A stretch of 64,000 nt of DNA, from NCBI RefSeq assembly GCF_036746095.1, contig NZ_DAIOEU010000005.1:62001-126000 (forward strand), in the 5' to 3' direction. Of this stretch, positions 1 to 9,056 are shown one piece after another (position 1 is the stretch's first letter; the number at the start of each line of letters is the position of its first letter). The position numbers and the translations under genes are program-made. The notes below the pieces were generated by a model. That model made no database searches, was not told the DNA's origin, and was given only the letters and a program-made list of their open reading frames with translations. Source of the stretch: Dyella_B sp036746095. GTDB taxonomy: Bacteria > Pseudomonadota > Gammaproteobacteria > Xanthomonadales > Rhodanobacteraceae.

Positions 1-952
1 CGCTGCGGATCAGGCCATTGACCGCGCGCAGCAAACCGATGGTGGACGAACCCGCCGAACGCATGCTGCCTTCCACGAACAGGTCGTGGAAATGCAGGCC
101 GACCAGTTCATGCGGTTCGCGCCCTGTCCATGCAACCGCGGTGCGGTTGGCGCCAAGGATGCGGCCATGGGCTTCATCCACCATCACGATGGCGTCGGCG
201 GCGCTGTCGAACAGTTGGCGATAACGCTCCTCGGTGCCGCGAATGCCAGCCAGGATGCGCTGGGCCATGCGCACCCACAGCATGGACGCCAGCATGGCCG
301 TTACCAGCACGCTGATGAACAGCACGCGGCCCAGCCACGCGGCACCCAGGGCTATCTGTAACGAGAAATCGTCGCTGCGCGGTTCGATGTACGTGTTGAG
401 CGCTTCGATGCGCGCCTGCTGCCGCTTGATCTCTTCGGCGGGCGGCGGACCCAGCGCATACGCCTGCCGCAACTGCTCGGCGATGCCGTTCATGTCGTCG
501 ATGGCGGTATCGACCGAACGCCAATCGCGCAGCGCCGGCCCAACGTAGGGCAGCGATGCAAAATGATCGAGGATGAAGACCATCCCCGGAATGGCCGCGG
601 GAATCACCCCGCCACGCTGGAATGCCGCGTAGACCGCATGCCGGTCGTAGTGCCCGGTGGCGATGGCGTCGCGCGCCCAGCGGTCGGTGCGCACCACGTC
701 ATAATTGCGGCGAAAGCTTTCGAGCCGGGCGGGGTCGCCGTTGCGCGCATACGCGGCCAGCTCGATCACCGACTGCTTTTGCGCTTTCGACCACAGGCTT
801 TCGCCGTTCAAGAAACCAGCCAGCGTGACCTGGACCTGGAGCGCCCCCCAGGTCAGGCACAAAACCAAGCCAACGACCGCCGCCAAGCCGTATGCCAATG
901 GCATAAGGCGCCGAGACAGCGGTCGCTGCTTTACGTGATGGGCGGTACGCAT
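1..952 (-). CDS. Membrane-anchored PAS-domain sensor protein (3' end outside window)
   Basis: The gene starts at 952 on the minus strand and stays open to base 1, giving 317 codons without a stop, so the C-terminus is missing. The protein begins MRTAHHVKQR and has a first membrane segment at about residues 14-36. A periplasmic stretch of about 160 residues follows, then a second membrane segment near 200-220. A PAS domain begins at about residue 240 (EERYRQLFDSAADAIVMVDE, then GANRTAVAWTGREPHELVG). This layout is standard for a bacterial sensor whose output domain (GGDEF, EAL or histidine kinase) lies beyond the window edge. The output cannot be stated from this sequence. It is transcribed away from the TenA-like gene's 3' end, about 80 bp downstream of it. 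Confidence 0.8.
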   Translation of the reverse strand, partial: MRTAHHVKQRPLSRRLMPLAYGLAAVVGLVLCLTWGALQVQVTLAGFLNGESLWSKAQKQSVIELAAYARNGDPARLESFRRNYDVVRTDRWARDAIATGHYDRHAVYAAFQRGGVIPAAIPGMVFILDHFASLPYVGPALRDWRSVDTAIDDMNGIAEQLRQAYALGPPPAEEIKRQQARIEALNTYIEPRSDDFSLQIALGAAWLGRVLFISVLVTAMLASMLWVRMAQRILAGIRGTEERYRQLFDSAADAIVMVDEAHGRILGANRTAVAWTGREPHELVGLHFHDLFVEGSMRSAGSSTIGLLRAVNGLIRS

Positions 953-1031
953 CTTGCCCCTATCTTAGAGCCTGTCATCCACAGCCGAAAAACTGCCGAT
1001 CTGACGTGTATCGCCCCACCTACTGCATTAC

Positions 1032-1808
1032 TTAAGCGGCCACTTCACTGGCCGACCATGGGTCGCGACGCACATCCAGACACCGATCCAGGGTAATCCT
1101 CATGCTTACGTAACTGCGCTTGACGCATTCCTGCAGGTACGCCACTTCATCCGGACGCGGGGACGTGCCGACCAGGGTGCACACGATCTCCAACGCCTCC
1201 CATGGATGAGTATCGTCATACGCGGCGTGAAGTTGAAGCCAACGCAGCGAGCCCGCGCGGGTAGCCTTGGGGAAGCTTTCCGTATAGGCCGCGCTGTCGT
1301 AGACCCATTGCGACCATTCCCCTGTTGCCCCTTCCACTGCGTAATTGGTAGCCAGCATGCCGGCTGCCAACGGACCACTGCGGCTTACCTCCTCGCACCA
1401 GTTGGACAATGCGTCCGTCCCGTAGGGGGTGGTGCCGTTCAGTACCTCGGTTTGGGGCACCCCTGCTCCTTCGGCCCAGTTGAGCCAGTATTCGGCATGA
1501 TTCTGCTCCACTCGGATGTTGCGTACCAGCCAGCGGCGGGCCATGTTTTCGCCCGGGCTACGGCCGTAACGGGTTTTCAGCAAACTGAGTGCCATATAGC
1601 CCGGAAAACGCTCGATCACGGGCCACACGCCTACCATGAAATCGCGCGTGCCTGCTGCATCCAGACGGTTCTCGCGCATCAGTGTCCACAGCTCATGCTT
1701 CACCACAGTCTGTTTGGTCGGTTCGCAAGCCGATACCAGGTCTTGCGCCCAACGCGGATAGCTGGAGAGTTCGGTCAGCGAGCCGGTGCGTTCGAAGTGT
1801 GCGTACAT
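1032..1808 (-). CDS. TenA/PqqC-fold (heme-oxygenase-like) putative diiron oxidase
   Basis: The 258-aa protein is soluble, with no signal peptide. It has the helical pattern of the TenA/PqqC/CADD superfamily. Candidate metal ligands are visible: E101 and H104 in VEQNHAEYW, E159 in AVEGATGEW, and H194, D198 and H201 in LHAAYDDTH. The last group is the H-x3-D-x2-H signature of heme-oxygenase-like diiron oxidases. That family includes enzymes that cleave C-C bonds, hydroxylate amines or make pABA (CADD), so the substrate cannot be named. GGAG lies about 10 nt before the ATG. The nearest neighbours give no pathway clue. Annotation as 'iron-containing redox enzyme' is safe; a thiaminase role is unlikely because the ligands point to a metal site. 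Confidence 0.7.
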   Translation of the reverse strand: MYAHFERTGSLTELSSYPRWAQDLVSACEPTKQTVVKHELWTLMRENRLDAAGTRDFMVGVWPVIERFPGYMALSLLKTRYGRSPGENMARRWLVRNIRVEQNHAEYWLNWAEGAGVPQTEVLNGTTPYGTDALSNWCEEVSRSGPLAAGMLATNYAVEGATGEWSQWVYDSAAYTESFPKATRAGSLRWLQLHAAYDDTHPWEALEIVCTLVGTSPRPDEVAYLQECVKRSYVSMRITLDRCLDVRRDPWSASEVAA

Positions 1809-2367
1809 ATGTGTGAGTCTCCACTTAGGTTACGGGTTTGTCTTGGCCCGGAATTGGGCCGACACCAGGCGCCGATTGGCTGCCTAGCCCCACCATAGTG
1901 AGCGCCCTGGTAAGCGGTTGCGACTTTTCCCCATGGCCCTGCGCGAGGGCGTTGCTGCCGCGCAGAACGCGTGCTGGACGGCCATACTCGACCGCCCGAA
2001 GTGTTCCTTCAAACAACGCGCTGCGTCCGGTAAGGCCGGCGACGGCGCGTGCAGGCATGCCAGGTGGCATGCCCGCATTTTTTCGCATCCGTACCCACTG
2101 CGGCCACGCACCGGGACCTGGCGCAGGCCATCGGTTGCCGGCGACCTTGGAACGGAAGCCGGTGACGAGCCGATCTTCGCGCAGCGAGGGATGGGTGCTT
2201 CCCGTGAATCGGTCAACCAGCCGTTCGGCGCAACCTATTTAGATGAATGGTTGCGCCATGTGATGATCGCGTGAAGACGCGGGCTGGAATGAAATCCCAG
2301 CACCGTCATGCGGGGAATGCCAGGGGTTTCCCGGAGACCCTGCGAAACATCCAGCGTCGCCGAGCAA
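1809..2367. other. 560-bp intergenic stretch, no convincing gene
   Basis: Open frames exist on both strands, including an 87-codon minus frame at 1825-2088 ending 16 nt before the TenA-like start. Their composition is Arg/Pro/Ser-rich and no domain is recognisable. A GGCATGCC motif is repeated near 2055-2072, and a weak GGGATGAAATCCC-family palindrome lies near 2280-2300. The region probably holds the promoter of the TenA-like gene. Confidence 0.4.
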
Positions 2368-3291
2368 TCAGCGCCCTCGCCGCACCTCATACGCCTTCAA
2401 ATGCACATAAGCCAAGCGCAAGGCCGGCGAGATCAAACCGGCCGCATCGCCACGCACCAGCAGATCACCGATGACATGGTCGGCCTCCACCGCACTGCCC
2501 TGCTCCAGATCACGCAGCATCGAGGCGCTCATGGTCGAGCCCTTCGCGGTGAGCATGCCGCGCGAGCGTTCCATGGCCGCATCCTTCGGCGCATGGCCAT
2601 TCGCTTCGGCCACGCGGCGGCATTCCTCGAGCAGATCGAGCATTGCCCGCTCGCCGTCCGGCGCCGCCACGATGTCGCCAACCGGCGCGCGCATCATGCA
2701 GGTGCTGCCGGCCAGCGATGCGAGAAACACCCATTTGTCCCACATGTCCTGCAGGATGCTGGTGCTGAGGCGCGAATCGAAGCGCGCACTCGCCATCGCT
2801 TCGGCGATACGCTCCACGCGCGGCGAACGGCTGCCATCGCGTTCACCGAAGCTCAAGCCGGCGGCGGGACCAAGATGGCGCACCACGCCTTCCGCATCCA
2901 ATGTCGCCGGAATCACGCACTGGCCGCCCAGCACGTGGCCGACGCCGAAACGTGCCTCCAGCAAGTCCAGGTGCCGCATGCCGTTGAGCAACGGCAGGAT
3001 GGCCGTCTGTTCGCCCACGGCGGGCGCCATGTCTTCGATCGCCTGCGGCAGATGGTAGGCCTTGCAACTGACGATGATCAGGTCGAACGTTTCGTTCAGC
3101 GCATCGGCTTGCACCGTGCGCGGCGGCGGCAGATCGATATCCCCTTGCGCGCTGCGAATCTGCAAGCCCTTGCGCGCCAGGGTTTCCGCGCGCGCCTTGC
3201 GCACCAGAAAGGTGACGTCCTGTCCGCTTTCCAGCAAACGGCCACCGAAATAGCCGCCGATGGCACCTGCTCCCACCACCAAGATCTTCAT
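2368..3291 (-). CDS. panE: 2-dehydropantoate 2-reductase (ketopantoate reductase family)
   Basis: The 307-aa protein belongs to the ApbA/PanE family, which reduces ketopantoate to pantoate with NADPH in coenzyme A synthesis. The start is set at MKILVVGAGAIGGYF because the Rossmann nucleotide-binding loop (GAGAIGGYFGG) normally begins right at the N-terminus; an ATG 30 nt further upstream is in frame. The family's catalytic lysine region is seen in SCKAYHLPQAIED, and a second in MWDKWVFLASL. The C-terminal domain carries the S-M-x-x-D-x-x-x-G pattern (SASMLRDLEQGSAVEADHV) that lines the active site. Several paralogues often exist per genome, so it could act on another alpha-keto acid. It is transcribed alone and divergently from the metal-uptake module. 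Confidence 0.85.
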   Translation of the reverse strand: MKILVVGAGAIGGYFGGRLLESGQDVTFLVRKARAETLARKGLQIRSAQGDIDLPPPRTVQADALNETFDLIIVSCKAYHLPQAIEDMAPAVGEQTAILPLLNGMRHLDLLEARFGVGHVLGGQCVIPATLDAEGVVRHLGPAAGLSFGERDGSRSPRVERIAEAMASARFDSRLSTSILQDMWDKWVFLASLAGSTCMMRAPVGDIVAAPDGERAMLDLLEECRRVAEANGHAPKDAAMERSRGMLTAKGSTMSASMLRDLEQGSAVEADHVIGDLLVRGDAAGLISPALRLAYVHLKAYEVRRGR

Positions 3292-3450
3292 TGCCGTCAC
3301 GCCTTCATTTGATCCACGCATCTCCCATCATGGGTGCGCCACGCGCTGATGCAAAGTGCCGCATGACGTTTTTGCCATTTGCTGTCATCATGTTTGGAGC
3401 CTACTCTAGGCTTCCGCGCATCTGGGTTCGTCAGCCGGGGTCATACAAGC

Positions 3451-3840
3451 GTGTCGAAACGTTCCGCACAGCATCGTTTTGTGGCATGGCTGGCTTTGGC
3501 CGCCATGGCGCTGATCGTGCTGATGCCGGTCATTTCGCGCTCCATGCCGATGGATATGGCGATGGACGGCATGCCGTCCAGCATCGACGCCGGCTGCGCC
3601 TTGCATGCTGCGCATGCAGATCGGCATGGGATGCCGGAGCATCCGAACGATCCCACCGCGCGCTGCGGTTATTGCGTACTGTTCTCGCACATGCCGGCGG
3701 TGGGGTTCGACGCACCACTCATCCTGCCGCCGGTGCAGCTTGCCTCGGCAACACCGCATCCGGCGTTGCCATTCAACGTACCTGCCGCGCCACTGCTGAG
3801 TGCACGGCCACGTGGGCCGCCGCTGCTCATCAAAGGCTGA
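3451..3840 (+). CDS. DUF2946 small exported protein, Met/His-rich
   Basis: The GTG at 3451 gives a 129-aa protein that opens with a positively charged patch and one hydrophobic segment (FVAWLALAAMALIVLMPV), as in DUF2946 proteins. A longer in-frame ATG start exists at 3379. GGGG lies 10 nt before the GTG. After the membrane segment comes a Met-rich stretch (SMPMDMAMDGMPSS), then a His-rich stretch (CALHAAHADRHGMPEHP). The family's paired cysteines (RCGYCVLFSHMP) follow. DUF2946 genes commonly sit beside TonB-dependent copper receptors, and a receptor gene follows here 266 bp downstream. A role in copper handling at the periplasmic face is inferred from the Met/His/Cys content and this context; no enzymatic domain is seen. 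Confidence 0.7.
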   Translation: MSKRSAQHRFVAWLALAAMALIVLMPVISRSMPMDMAMDGMPSSIDAGCALHAAHADRHGMPEHPNDPTARCGYCVLFSHMPAVGFDAPLILPPVQLASATPHPALPFNVPAAPLLSARPRGPPLLIKG

Positions 3841-3910
3841 TGTAGCAGCGCTTTTGCCGCTGCCTTGAATGTCGATGCATGCCGAGGGCTTGATGCCTTC
3901 GCGCTCCTGC

Positions 3911-4034
3911 TCGTCATGCCGGCGAACGCCGGAATCCAGTGCAAATAATGCGTCCGAAGGACACAACATTTTTTAGTGTTGCGTGCTACGCACCGTGTGT
4001 TTTTGCTGGATTCCGGCGTCCGCCGGCATGACGG
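3911..4034. repeat. REPIN-like element, copy 1
   Basis: A pair of inverted REP palindromes flanks a central spacer containing TGTTGCGTGCTACGCACC. The left arm begins CGTCATGCCGGCGAACGCCGG and the right arm ends CCGCCGGCATGACG. It lies between the DUF2946 gene and the TonB receptor. It belongs to the same family as the copies near 29.6, 36.0, 47.4 and 50.3 kb. Confidence 0.85.
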
Positions 4035-4106
4035 CATGGAGCCGCATCGAAATCCCTTTGATTTGCTGCCGTCCTGGCAAGAGCACTCCATCGCACTCCC
4101 CACACC

Positions 4107-6401
4107 ATGCGCCCTATCCTTCGCCCCCACGCATTGGCTGCATTGCCATTCGCCGTGCTCGCCTCCTCCGTCGCCATGGCCCAGGATGGCGCGACGGCGA
4201 ACACGCATCCCTCTATGAAAAAGCCGACCACGCTTATGCCTGTACGCGTTTCTGCCGCCACGCGCATGCCGCTTGGATCCGATCCCAACTTTCCCGCTAC
4301 CCAGGTCAGCGTTACCGCCGCGCAGTTGCACGCGACGGTCAACGCCGTGGATGTGGAAGACGCTACCCGCTACATGCCGAGCCTGTTCATGCGCAAGCGC
4401 AACATAGGCGATACCCAGGCCGTGCTCGCCACGCGCGACTGGGGCGTCAATTCCAGTGCGCGCACGCTGGTGTACGTGGATGACATTCCGATCTCCGCAC
4501 TGATCGGCAACAACAACACCAACAGCGCGCCACGCTGGGGCATGGTGTCGCCGGAGCAGATCGATCACGTCGACATGCTGTACGGACCTTATTCGGCCGC
4601 CTACGCCGGCAACTCGATGGGTGGGGTAGTGCACATCGTCACGCGCACGCCGGACAAACCAGAGGTAACGATCCAGCAAACCCAGGCGCTGCAGACGTAC
4701 AACTTCTACAACACCAAGGGCAACTACAGCAGCAGCAAGACCAGCGTAAGCGCGGGCGGACGCGATGGAAAATTCACGTGGTTCGTCGGCGCCACCGGCC
4801 TGAACACGTTCAGTCAGCCATTGAGCTACCTCACCAGCGCGGGCACGCCTGCGGGAACCGGCGGCACCATTCCGGCACGCAACAAAGTCGGCCAGCCGGC
4901 AAACGTGATCGGCGCGGGCGGCCTGCTGCATTCGCGCCAGCTCAACCTCAATGGCAAGTTCGCCTACGACATCACGCCGTGGTTGCAGGCTGCGTATTGG
5001 ATCGGCTTCTGGAGCAACCACGGCCAGTCGCGCGTGCAGACCTATCTCGCCAACGCGCAAGGCGCGCCGAGCTACGGCAAATCCTCCGCCTTCGCCAGCA
5101 ACGATTATTTCCTGAGCGCCCATCACCTGATGCAAGCACTATCGCTAAAAACGGATACCCGAAGCGATTTTGACGGCGAGCTGGTGCTCACGCATTACGA
5201 CTACATCAAGGACAGGCAGTGGTCGCCTGCCGGCGTCGGCAGCGGCGCCATGTTCACTCCCCATGGTTTGTTGGCCAACTACGGCGGCACCCAGTGGTCC
5301 ACGGCCGACTTGAAAGGCATCTGGCGGCCACAGGGCTATGGCGGTGCGCATGAAATATCCGTCGGCGCACACGCTGACCAATACACGCTTGCCAATCCCA
5401 CCTACAACCTCAGCGCGTGGCAGGATCCATCGAGCGTAACGAGCCTGTATGCCTCAGGCCGCGGCAAAACCAGCACCCACGCATTGTGGACGCAGGACGC
5501 CTGGCAGATCGCGCCCGACTGGCTGGCGACCATCGGTGGCCGTTATGAAAAGTGGCGCGCCATGGATGGCTTCAACTTCAGCGGCAAGACCGCGATATAC
5601 CAGCCGGGCGAACACGCGACGGCCTTCTCGCCGAAGGCGACGCTGCGCTGGGATATCTCGCCGACCTGGCGCATCACCGGCTCGGCAGCAAAGGCAGTAC
5701 GTTTCCCCACCGTTTCGGAGCTTTATCAACTTGTCGCCACCGGTGCCACGTTCGCTTCGCCCAATCCGGACCTGAAACCGGAGCGCGATCTCAGCGGCGA
5801 ACTGGCTGTCGAGCATGCCCTGGATGATGGCTACGTGCGCATGTCGCTGTTTCAGGAAAACACGCGCAACGCGATGATCAACCAGACGTCCACGTTGCCC
5901 GACTACACCGTGCCGGTGACGTTCGTCAGCAACGTCGGCGCCGTGCGCAATCGCGGCATCGAGCTGGTGGCCGATCACGACAACGTGCTGATCCATGGAT
6001 TGGAATTGTCGGGCAGCGTGACCTTCGTCGATTCCACCATTCTTTCCAACGACGCCTTCGCCAGCAGCACCGGCACCACGTCCGACGGCAAGCACGTGCC
6101 TTACGTGCCGCGCTGGCGCGCCACCGCCCTCGCCACCTATCGCCCCACGGCTGCATGGGCGTTCACCCTGGCGGGACGCTACAGCGGCAAGCAGTACTCG
6201 ACCATGGATAACACCGACAACACCGAAGACGTGTTCGGCGCATTCGATACCTTCGTGGTGTTCGACCTGCATGTGAGTTACCAGATCAGCGAGCAGCTAT
6301 CGGCCTCGTTCGGCATCGACAACCTCAACAACCGCCAGTACTTCCTCTACCACCCGTTCCCGCAGCGCACCTATGTCGGCAACCTCACCTTCAAGCTCTG
6401 A
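4107..6401 (+). CDS. TonB-dependent outer-membrane receptor, probably for a metal (copper-type)
   Basis: The 764-aa protein starts with a signal peptide (cleavage near AMAQDG). It then has a TonB-box-like segment (TLMPVRVSA), a plug domain (RTLVYVDDIPISALIG, then YGPYSAAYAGNSMGGVVHI) and a 22-strand-type barrel. The C-terminal hallmarks are SFGIDNLNNRQYFLYHPFPQRTY, split here as the FGIDNLNN and RTYVGNLTFKL motifs. Such receptors import siderophores, heme, cobalamin or metal ions using TonB energy. The flanking DUF2946 and Met-rich PepSY proteins favour a copper or similar metal substrate (inference). Its last 29 nt overlap the next gene if the upstream start of that gene is used, so the two are co-transcribed. 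Confidence 0.85.
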   Translation: MRPILRPHALAALPFAVLASSVAMAQDGATANTHPSMKKPTTLMPVRVSAATRMPLGSDPNFPATQVSVTAAQLHATVNAVDVEDATRYMPSLFMRKRNIGDTQAVLATRDWGVNSSARTLVYVDDIPISALIGNNNTNSAPRWGMVSPEQIDHVDMLYGPYSAAYAGNSMGGVVHIVTRTPDKPEVTIQQTQALQTYNFYNTKGNYSSSKTSVSAGGRDGKFTWFVGATGLNTFSQPLSYLTSAGTPAGTGGTIPARNKVGQPANVIGAGGLLHSRQLNLNGKFAYDITPWLQAAYWIGFWSNHGQSRVQTYLANAQGAPSYGKSSAFASNDYFLSAHHLMQALSLKTDTRSDFDGELVLTHYDYIKDRQWSPAGVGSGAMFTPHGLLANYGGTQWSTADLKGIWRPQGYGGAHEISVGAHADQYTLANPTYNLSAWQDPSSVTSLYASGRGKTSTHALWTQDAWQIAPDWLATIGGRYEKWRAMDGFNFSGKTAIYQPGEHATAFSPKATLRWDISPTWRITGSAAKAVRFPTVSELYQLVATGATFASPNPDLKPERDLSGELAVEHALDDGYVRMSLFQENTRNAMINQTSTLPDYTVPVTFVSNVGAVRNRGIELVADHDNVLIHGLELSGSVTFVDSTILSNDAFASSTGTTSDGKHVPYVPRWRATALATYRPTAAWAFTLAGRYSGKQYSTMDNTDNTEDVFGAFDTFVVFDLHVSYQISEQLSASFGIDNLNNRQYFLYHPFPQRTYVGNLTFKL

Positions 6402-7743
6402 GCGGCGCGGCGTGCATCGCATGGTCTGGCGCTGGCATTTCTACGCCGGCTTGTTCTGCCTGCCGTTCGTGCTGTGGCTGGCGATTACCGGCATGATCTA
6501 TCTGTTCAAGCCACAGCTGGAACCCTGGCTGGAACGGCACTATGCGCACGTCACCCACGCCGCGGCGCAACCGCCTTCCGCGCAGGTGGCGGCAGCGTTG
6601 CGCGCGGTGCCAGGCTCAGTGCTCAACGCTTATGTGCTGTCCGGATCACCCGAAGCGGCCACGCGTATTTTGCTTGGACGCGGCAGCGAGTTGATTCGCG
6701 TGTTCGTCAATCCGTCCACCCTGCAGGTGCTGGACGTGGTGCGCGAGAACGATCGCTTCATGCGTGTGGTGTTTTACCTGCATGGCGAACTGCTGCTGGG
6801 CCGCGGCGGTTCGATGCTGGTGGAACTTGCCGCATCGTGGACCATCCTGATGCTGCTCAGCGGCCTGTATCTATGGTGGCCACGCAACGCCCGTCTGGGC
6901 GGCGCGCTTTATCCGCGCCTAAGGCACGGACGCCGCGTCTTCTGGCGCGATCTGCATGCGGTGACGGGCTTGTGGATCTCGGTGTTCGCATTGGTCCTGC
7001 TGCTATCGGGCCTGCCATGGACCACCACCTGGGGCGGCACGCTGCGTTCGCTGCGCCATATGTTCACTGCAAACGCCGTACAACAAGACTGGACGACCGG
7101 CAGCGCGTCGGAGCGTGCACGGATCAGGCAGGAGAACACGACACCCGACGAGCACGCCGGCATGAACATGCCAGGCATGGATATGGCGATAGGCAGCATG
7201 TCCATGCCGATCGACTATGCGACGCTCGATCGCCTGGTTCCGATAGCCGCGGCCCAACACTTGGCAGCGCCTGTATTGATTGCGCCACCTTCGCAACGTT
7301 CGCCACATTGGACAGCGCGCTCGGATACCGACGATCGCCCACGCCGCAGCGATGTGACGTTCGATGCCGAGACCGGCGCGGTTTTGCAGCGCTCGGCATT
7401 TGCCCAAAAGCCATTGCTTGATCGCATCATCGGCTATGGCATCGCCATTCACGAGGGCGTGCTGTTTCCACCGCTCAATCAGATCATGGGAGTGTTCACG
7501 GCGCTGGGTTTGATCACGTTGTGCACCAGCGCCGCAGTGATGTGGTGGCGCCGTCGCCCTGCCGGGATTCTAGGTGCCCCGCCGGCGGTCGATCGCCGTT
7601 ATCCGTATGGATTGATCGGCGCGCTTGTCCTGTTGGCGCTGCTGTTGCCGCTGTTTGGCATATCGATGGTGCTGGTGTGGATGATTGAACGGTATGCGTT
7701 GCGGCGATCCGAGCGCGCAAGTGCATTTTTGGGGCTTGCCTGA
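6373..7743 (+). CDS. PepSY-associated TM protein with Met-rich periplasmic insert
   Basis: The 456-aa membrane protein has about four membrane segments (VWRWHFYAGLFCLPFVLWL; SWTILMLLSGLYLWWP; AVTGLWISVFALVLLLSGL; then two near the C-terminus). These and the conserved His residues are typical of PepSY_TM proteins, which reduce or process metal complexes in the inner membrane (FoxB, PiuB types). Between the third and later segments lies a Met-rich loop (MNMPGMDMAIGSMSMP) suited to Cu(I) binding. The start at 6373 overlaps the receptor gene by 29 nt without a clear ribosome site. An in-frame GTG at 6412 is an alternative and fits the first membrane helix equally well. Its likely role is inner-membrane partner of the adjacent TonB receptor. 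Confidence 0.8.
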   Translation: MSATSPSSSERRGVHRMVWRWHFYAGLFCLPFVLWLAITGMIYLFKPQLEPWLERHYAHVTHAAAQPPSAQVAAALRAVPGSVLNAYVLSGSPEAATRILLGRGSELIRVFVNPSTLQVLDVVRENDRFMRVVFYLHGELLLGRGGSMLVELAASWTILMLLSGLYLWWPRNARLGGALYPRLRHGRRVFWRDLHAVTGLWISVFALVLLLSGLPWTTTWGGTLRSLRHMFTANAVQQDWTTGSASERARIRQENTTPDEHAGMNMPGMDMAIGSMSMPIDYATLDRLVPIAAAQHLAAPVLIAPPSQRSPHWTARSDTDDRPRRSDVTFDAETGAVLQRSAFAQKPLLDRIIGYGIAIHEGVLFPPLNQIMGVFTALGLITLCTSAAVMWWRRRPAGILGAPPAVDRRYPYGLIGALVLLALLLPLFGISMVLVWMIERYALRRSERASAFLGLA

Positions 7744-7867
7744 TCCTGCGCATGCCGGACGTGAATCGTAGAGTTGGGTTAGCCAATGACACCCACTTAT
7801 CTGCTGACAGCAAAATGAAATCGGCGCAAGATACCCACCGCAGACCGCATGCTGCGAGGTGACTACC

Positions 7868-8428
7868 ATGTCCACTTCACACCTTTTCGCCAGCGCATTG
7901 ATCGCACTGGGAGTCATCAGCACCGCCCAAGCCGCGGACAATACCGCCTTCACCGTGGCGCAACAGAACGGCAGCGGCAAACCCCTCGTCTTCCAAAGCA
8001 CATCGGTGCTGAAAAAAGGCGACGTGATCAAGATCTACGCTTCCAACGCGCAGCCGGTGCTGATATTGCAGGTGGCCATGTGCAGTGAGGGTTGCCTGCG
8101 CCCACGCGTGATCAAGACACTCCCGCTCACGGCTTATTACGCGGGCCAATCGAGCAGCAGCCAGCAGTTCGTGCTGCCGGAAGATGGCCAGGTTTCCTTC
8201 TGGGTACAACGTCTCGGCGACCTGCCCAGCACGCCCCTCAATGCCCATAGCGGGCAATGGTCCGTGCAATTCGTCGATCCGTTCCTGCGCTTTGCCAGCC
8301 AGGCACCGCCGTACGCGCCGGCGCAACCGATGGCGCCCAGTGCGTTCTCGCTCAACGACAACGCATTACGTGCGCGCTTCTTCCATCACACGTTCGTGAC
8401 AGTCAGCCTGGCAGATGCGAGCCCGTAA
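7868..8428 (+). CDS. Periplasmic protein of unknown function
   Basis: The 186-aa protein has a clear Sec signal (MSTSHLFASALIALGVISTAQAA, cleavage after AQAA; about 23 residues). I chose the ATG at 7868 because GAGGTG sits 7 nt before it; a start three codons upstream lacks this. The mature part is a beta-rich sequence with one CSEGC cysteine pair (MCSEGCLRPR) and no family I recognise. Its stop codon overlaps the start of the PEBP gene (TAATG), so the two are translationally coupled. That suggests a shared secreted function or a common inducing condition. Confidence 0.75.
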   Translation: MSTSHLFASALIALGVISTAQAADNTAFTVAQQNGSGKPLVFQSTSVLKKGDVIKIYASNAQPVLILQVAMCSEGCLRPRVIKTLPLTAYYAGQSSSSQQFVLPEDGQVSFWVQRLGDLPSTPLNAHSGQWSVQFVDPFLRFASQAPPYAPAQPMAPSAFSLNDNALRARFFHHTFVTVSLADASP

Positions 8429-8976
8429 TGCATAGACAAGGCCGCAAGCATAGCCTGCATGTTTTCGCCGGGCTGATGCTGCCGATCGGTGCCGCATGCG
8501 CCGGGCCATCGCCGGCTTTTTTATCCATCCAAAGCGCCAGCTTTACCGACGGCGGCAGCATGCCGGCCAAGCTCAGCTGTGACGGCGCGAACCTGTCGCC
8601 GGACATCCGCCTGCCGAGACCACCCGACGGCACTCGCAGCTTCGCGATCGTGGTGATGGATCCGGATGCGCCGGTCGCGTTCGCGCACTGGCTGGCGTAT
8701 GACATTCCCGCGGAGACACGCGACCTGCCCGAGGGAGCGTCGACCTCGTCGCACCGGCTCGAACACGCTGTGGAAGGCATCAACGGCTTCGGCCACGCGG
8801 GCTACGGCGGCCCCTGCCCGCCCTCGGGCACGACACACCACTACGTGTTTCACGTCTACGCGCTGGATTCCATGCCTGCGCTGCCATCCGGCGCCGATGC
8901 ACTACAGGTCAACACCGCGATCCAGGGCCACGTGCTTGCGGAAGGACGCATCACCGGCCTGTATACGCGCAGCTGA
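8428..8976 (+). CDS. YbhB/YbcL-type PEBP protein, exported
   Basis: The 182-aa protein belongs to the phosphatidylethanolamine-binding (Raf kinase inhibitor-like) family. The two family signatures are seen: VVMDPDAPVAFAHWLAYDIP and GPCPPSGTTHHYVFHVYAL. The N-terminus (HSLHVFAGLMLPIGAACAG) looks like a signal peptide with a possible lipobox-like end (GAAC), so it is probably periplasmic. The start is the ATG overlapping the previous stop codon. Bacterial members bind small ligands in the conserved pocket but have no settled biochemical role. Confidence 0.85.
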   Translation: MHRQGRKHSLHVFAGLMLPIGAACAGPSPAFLSIQSASFTDGGSMPAKLSCDGANLSPDIRLPRPPDGTRSFAIVVMDPDAPVAFAHWLAYDIPAETRDLPEGASTSSHRLEHAVEGINGFGHAGYGGPCPPSGTTHHYVFHVYALDSMPALPSGADALQVNTAIQGHVLAEGRITGLYTRS

Positions 8977-9056
8977 ACCCGGACCGATTCAGCAATTTCT
9001 GTCAGGCGCGCTACGCGATCGATGCGTAAACTCTCGGTCGTCAAGGAGATATCGCA

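Noticed and set aside
1825..2088. 87-codon minus-strand frame just before the TenA-like gene
   Set aside because: Considered as a leader or precursor peptide. Codon use and composition are not clearly protein-like and there is no convincing ribosome site.
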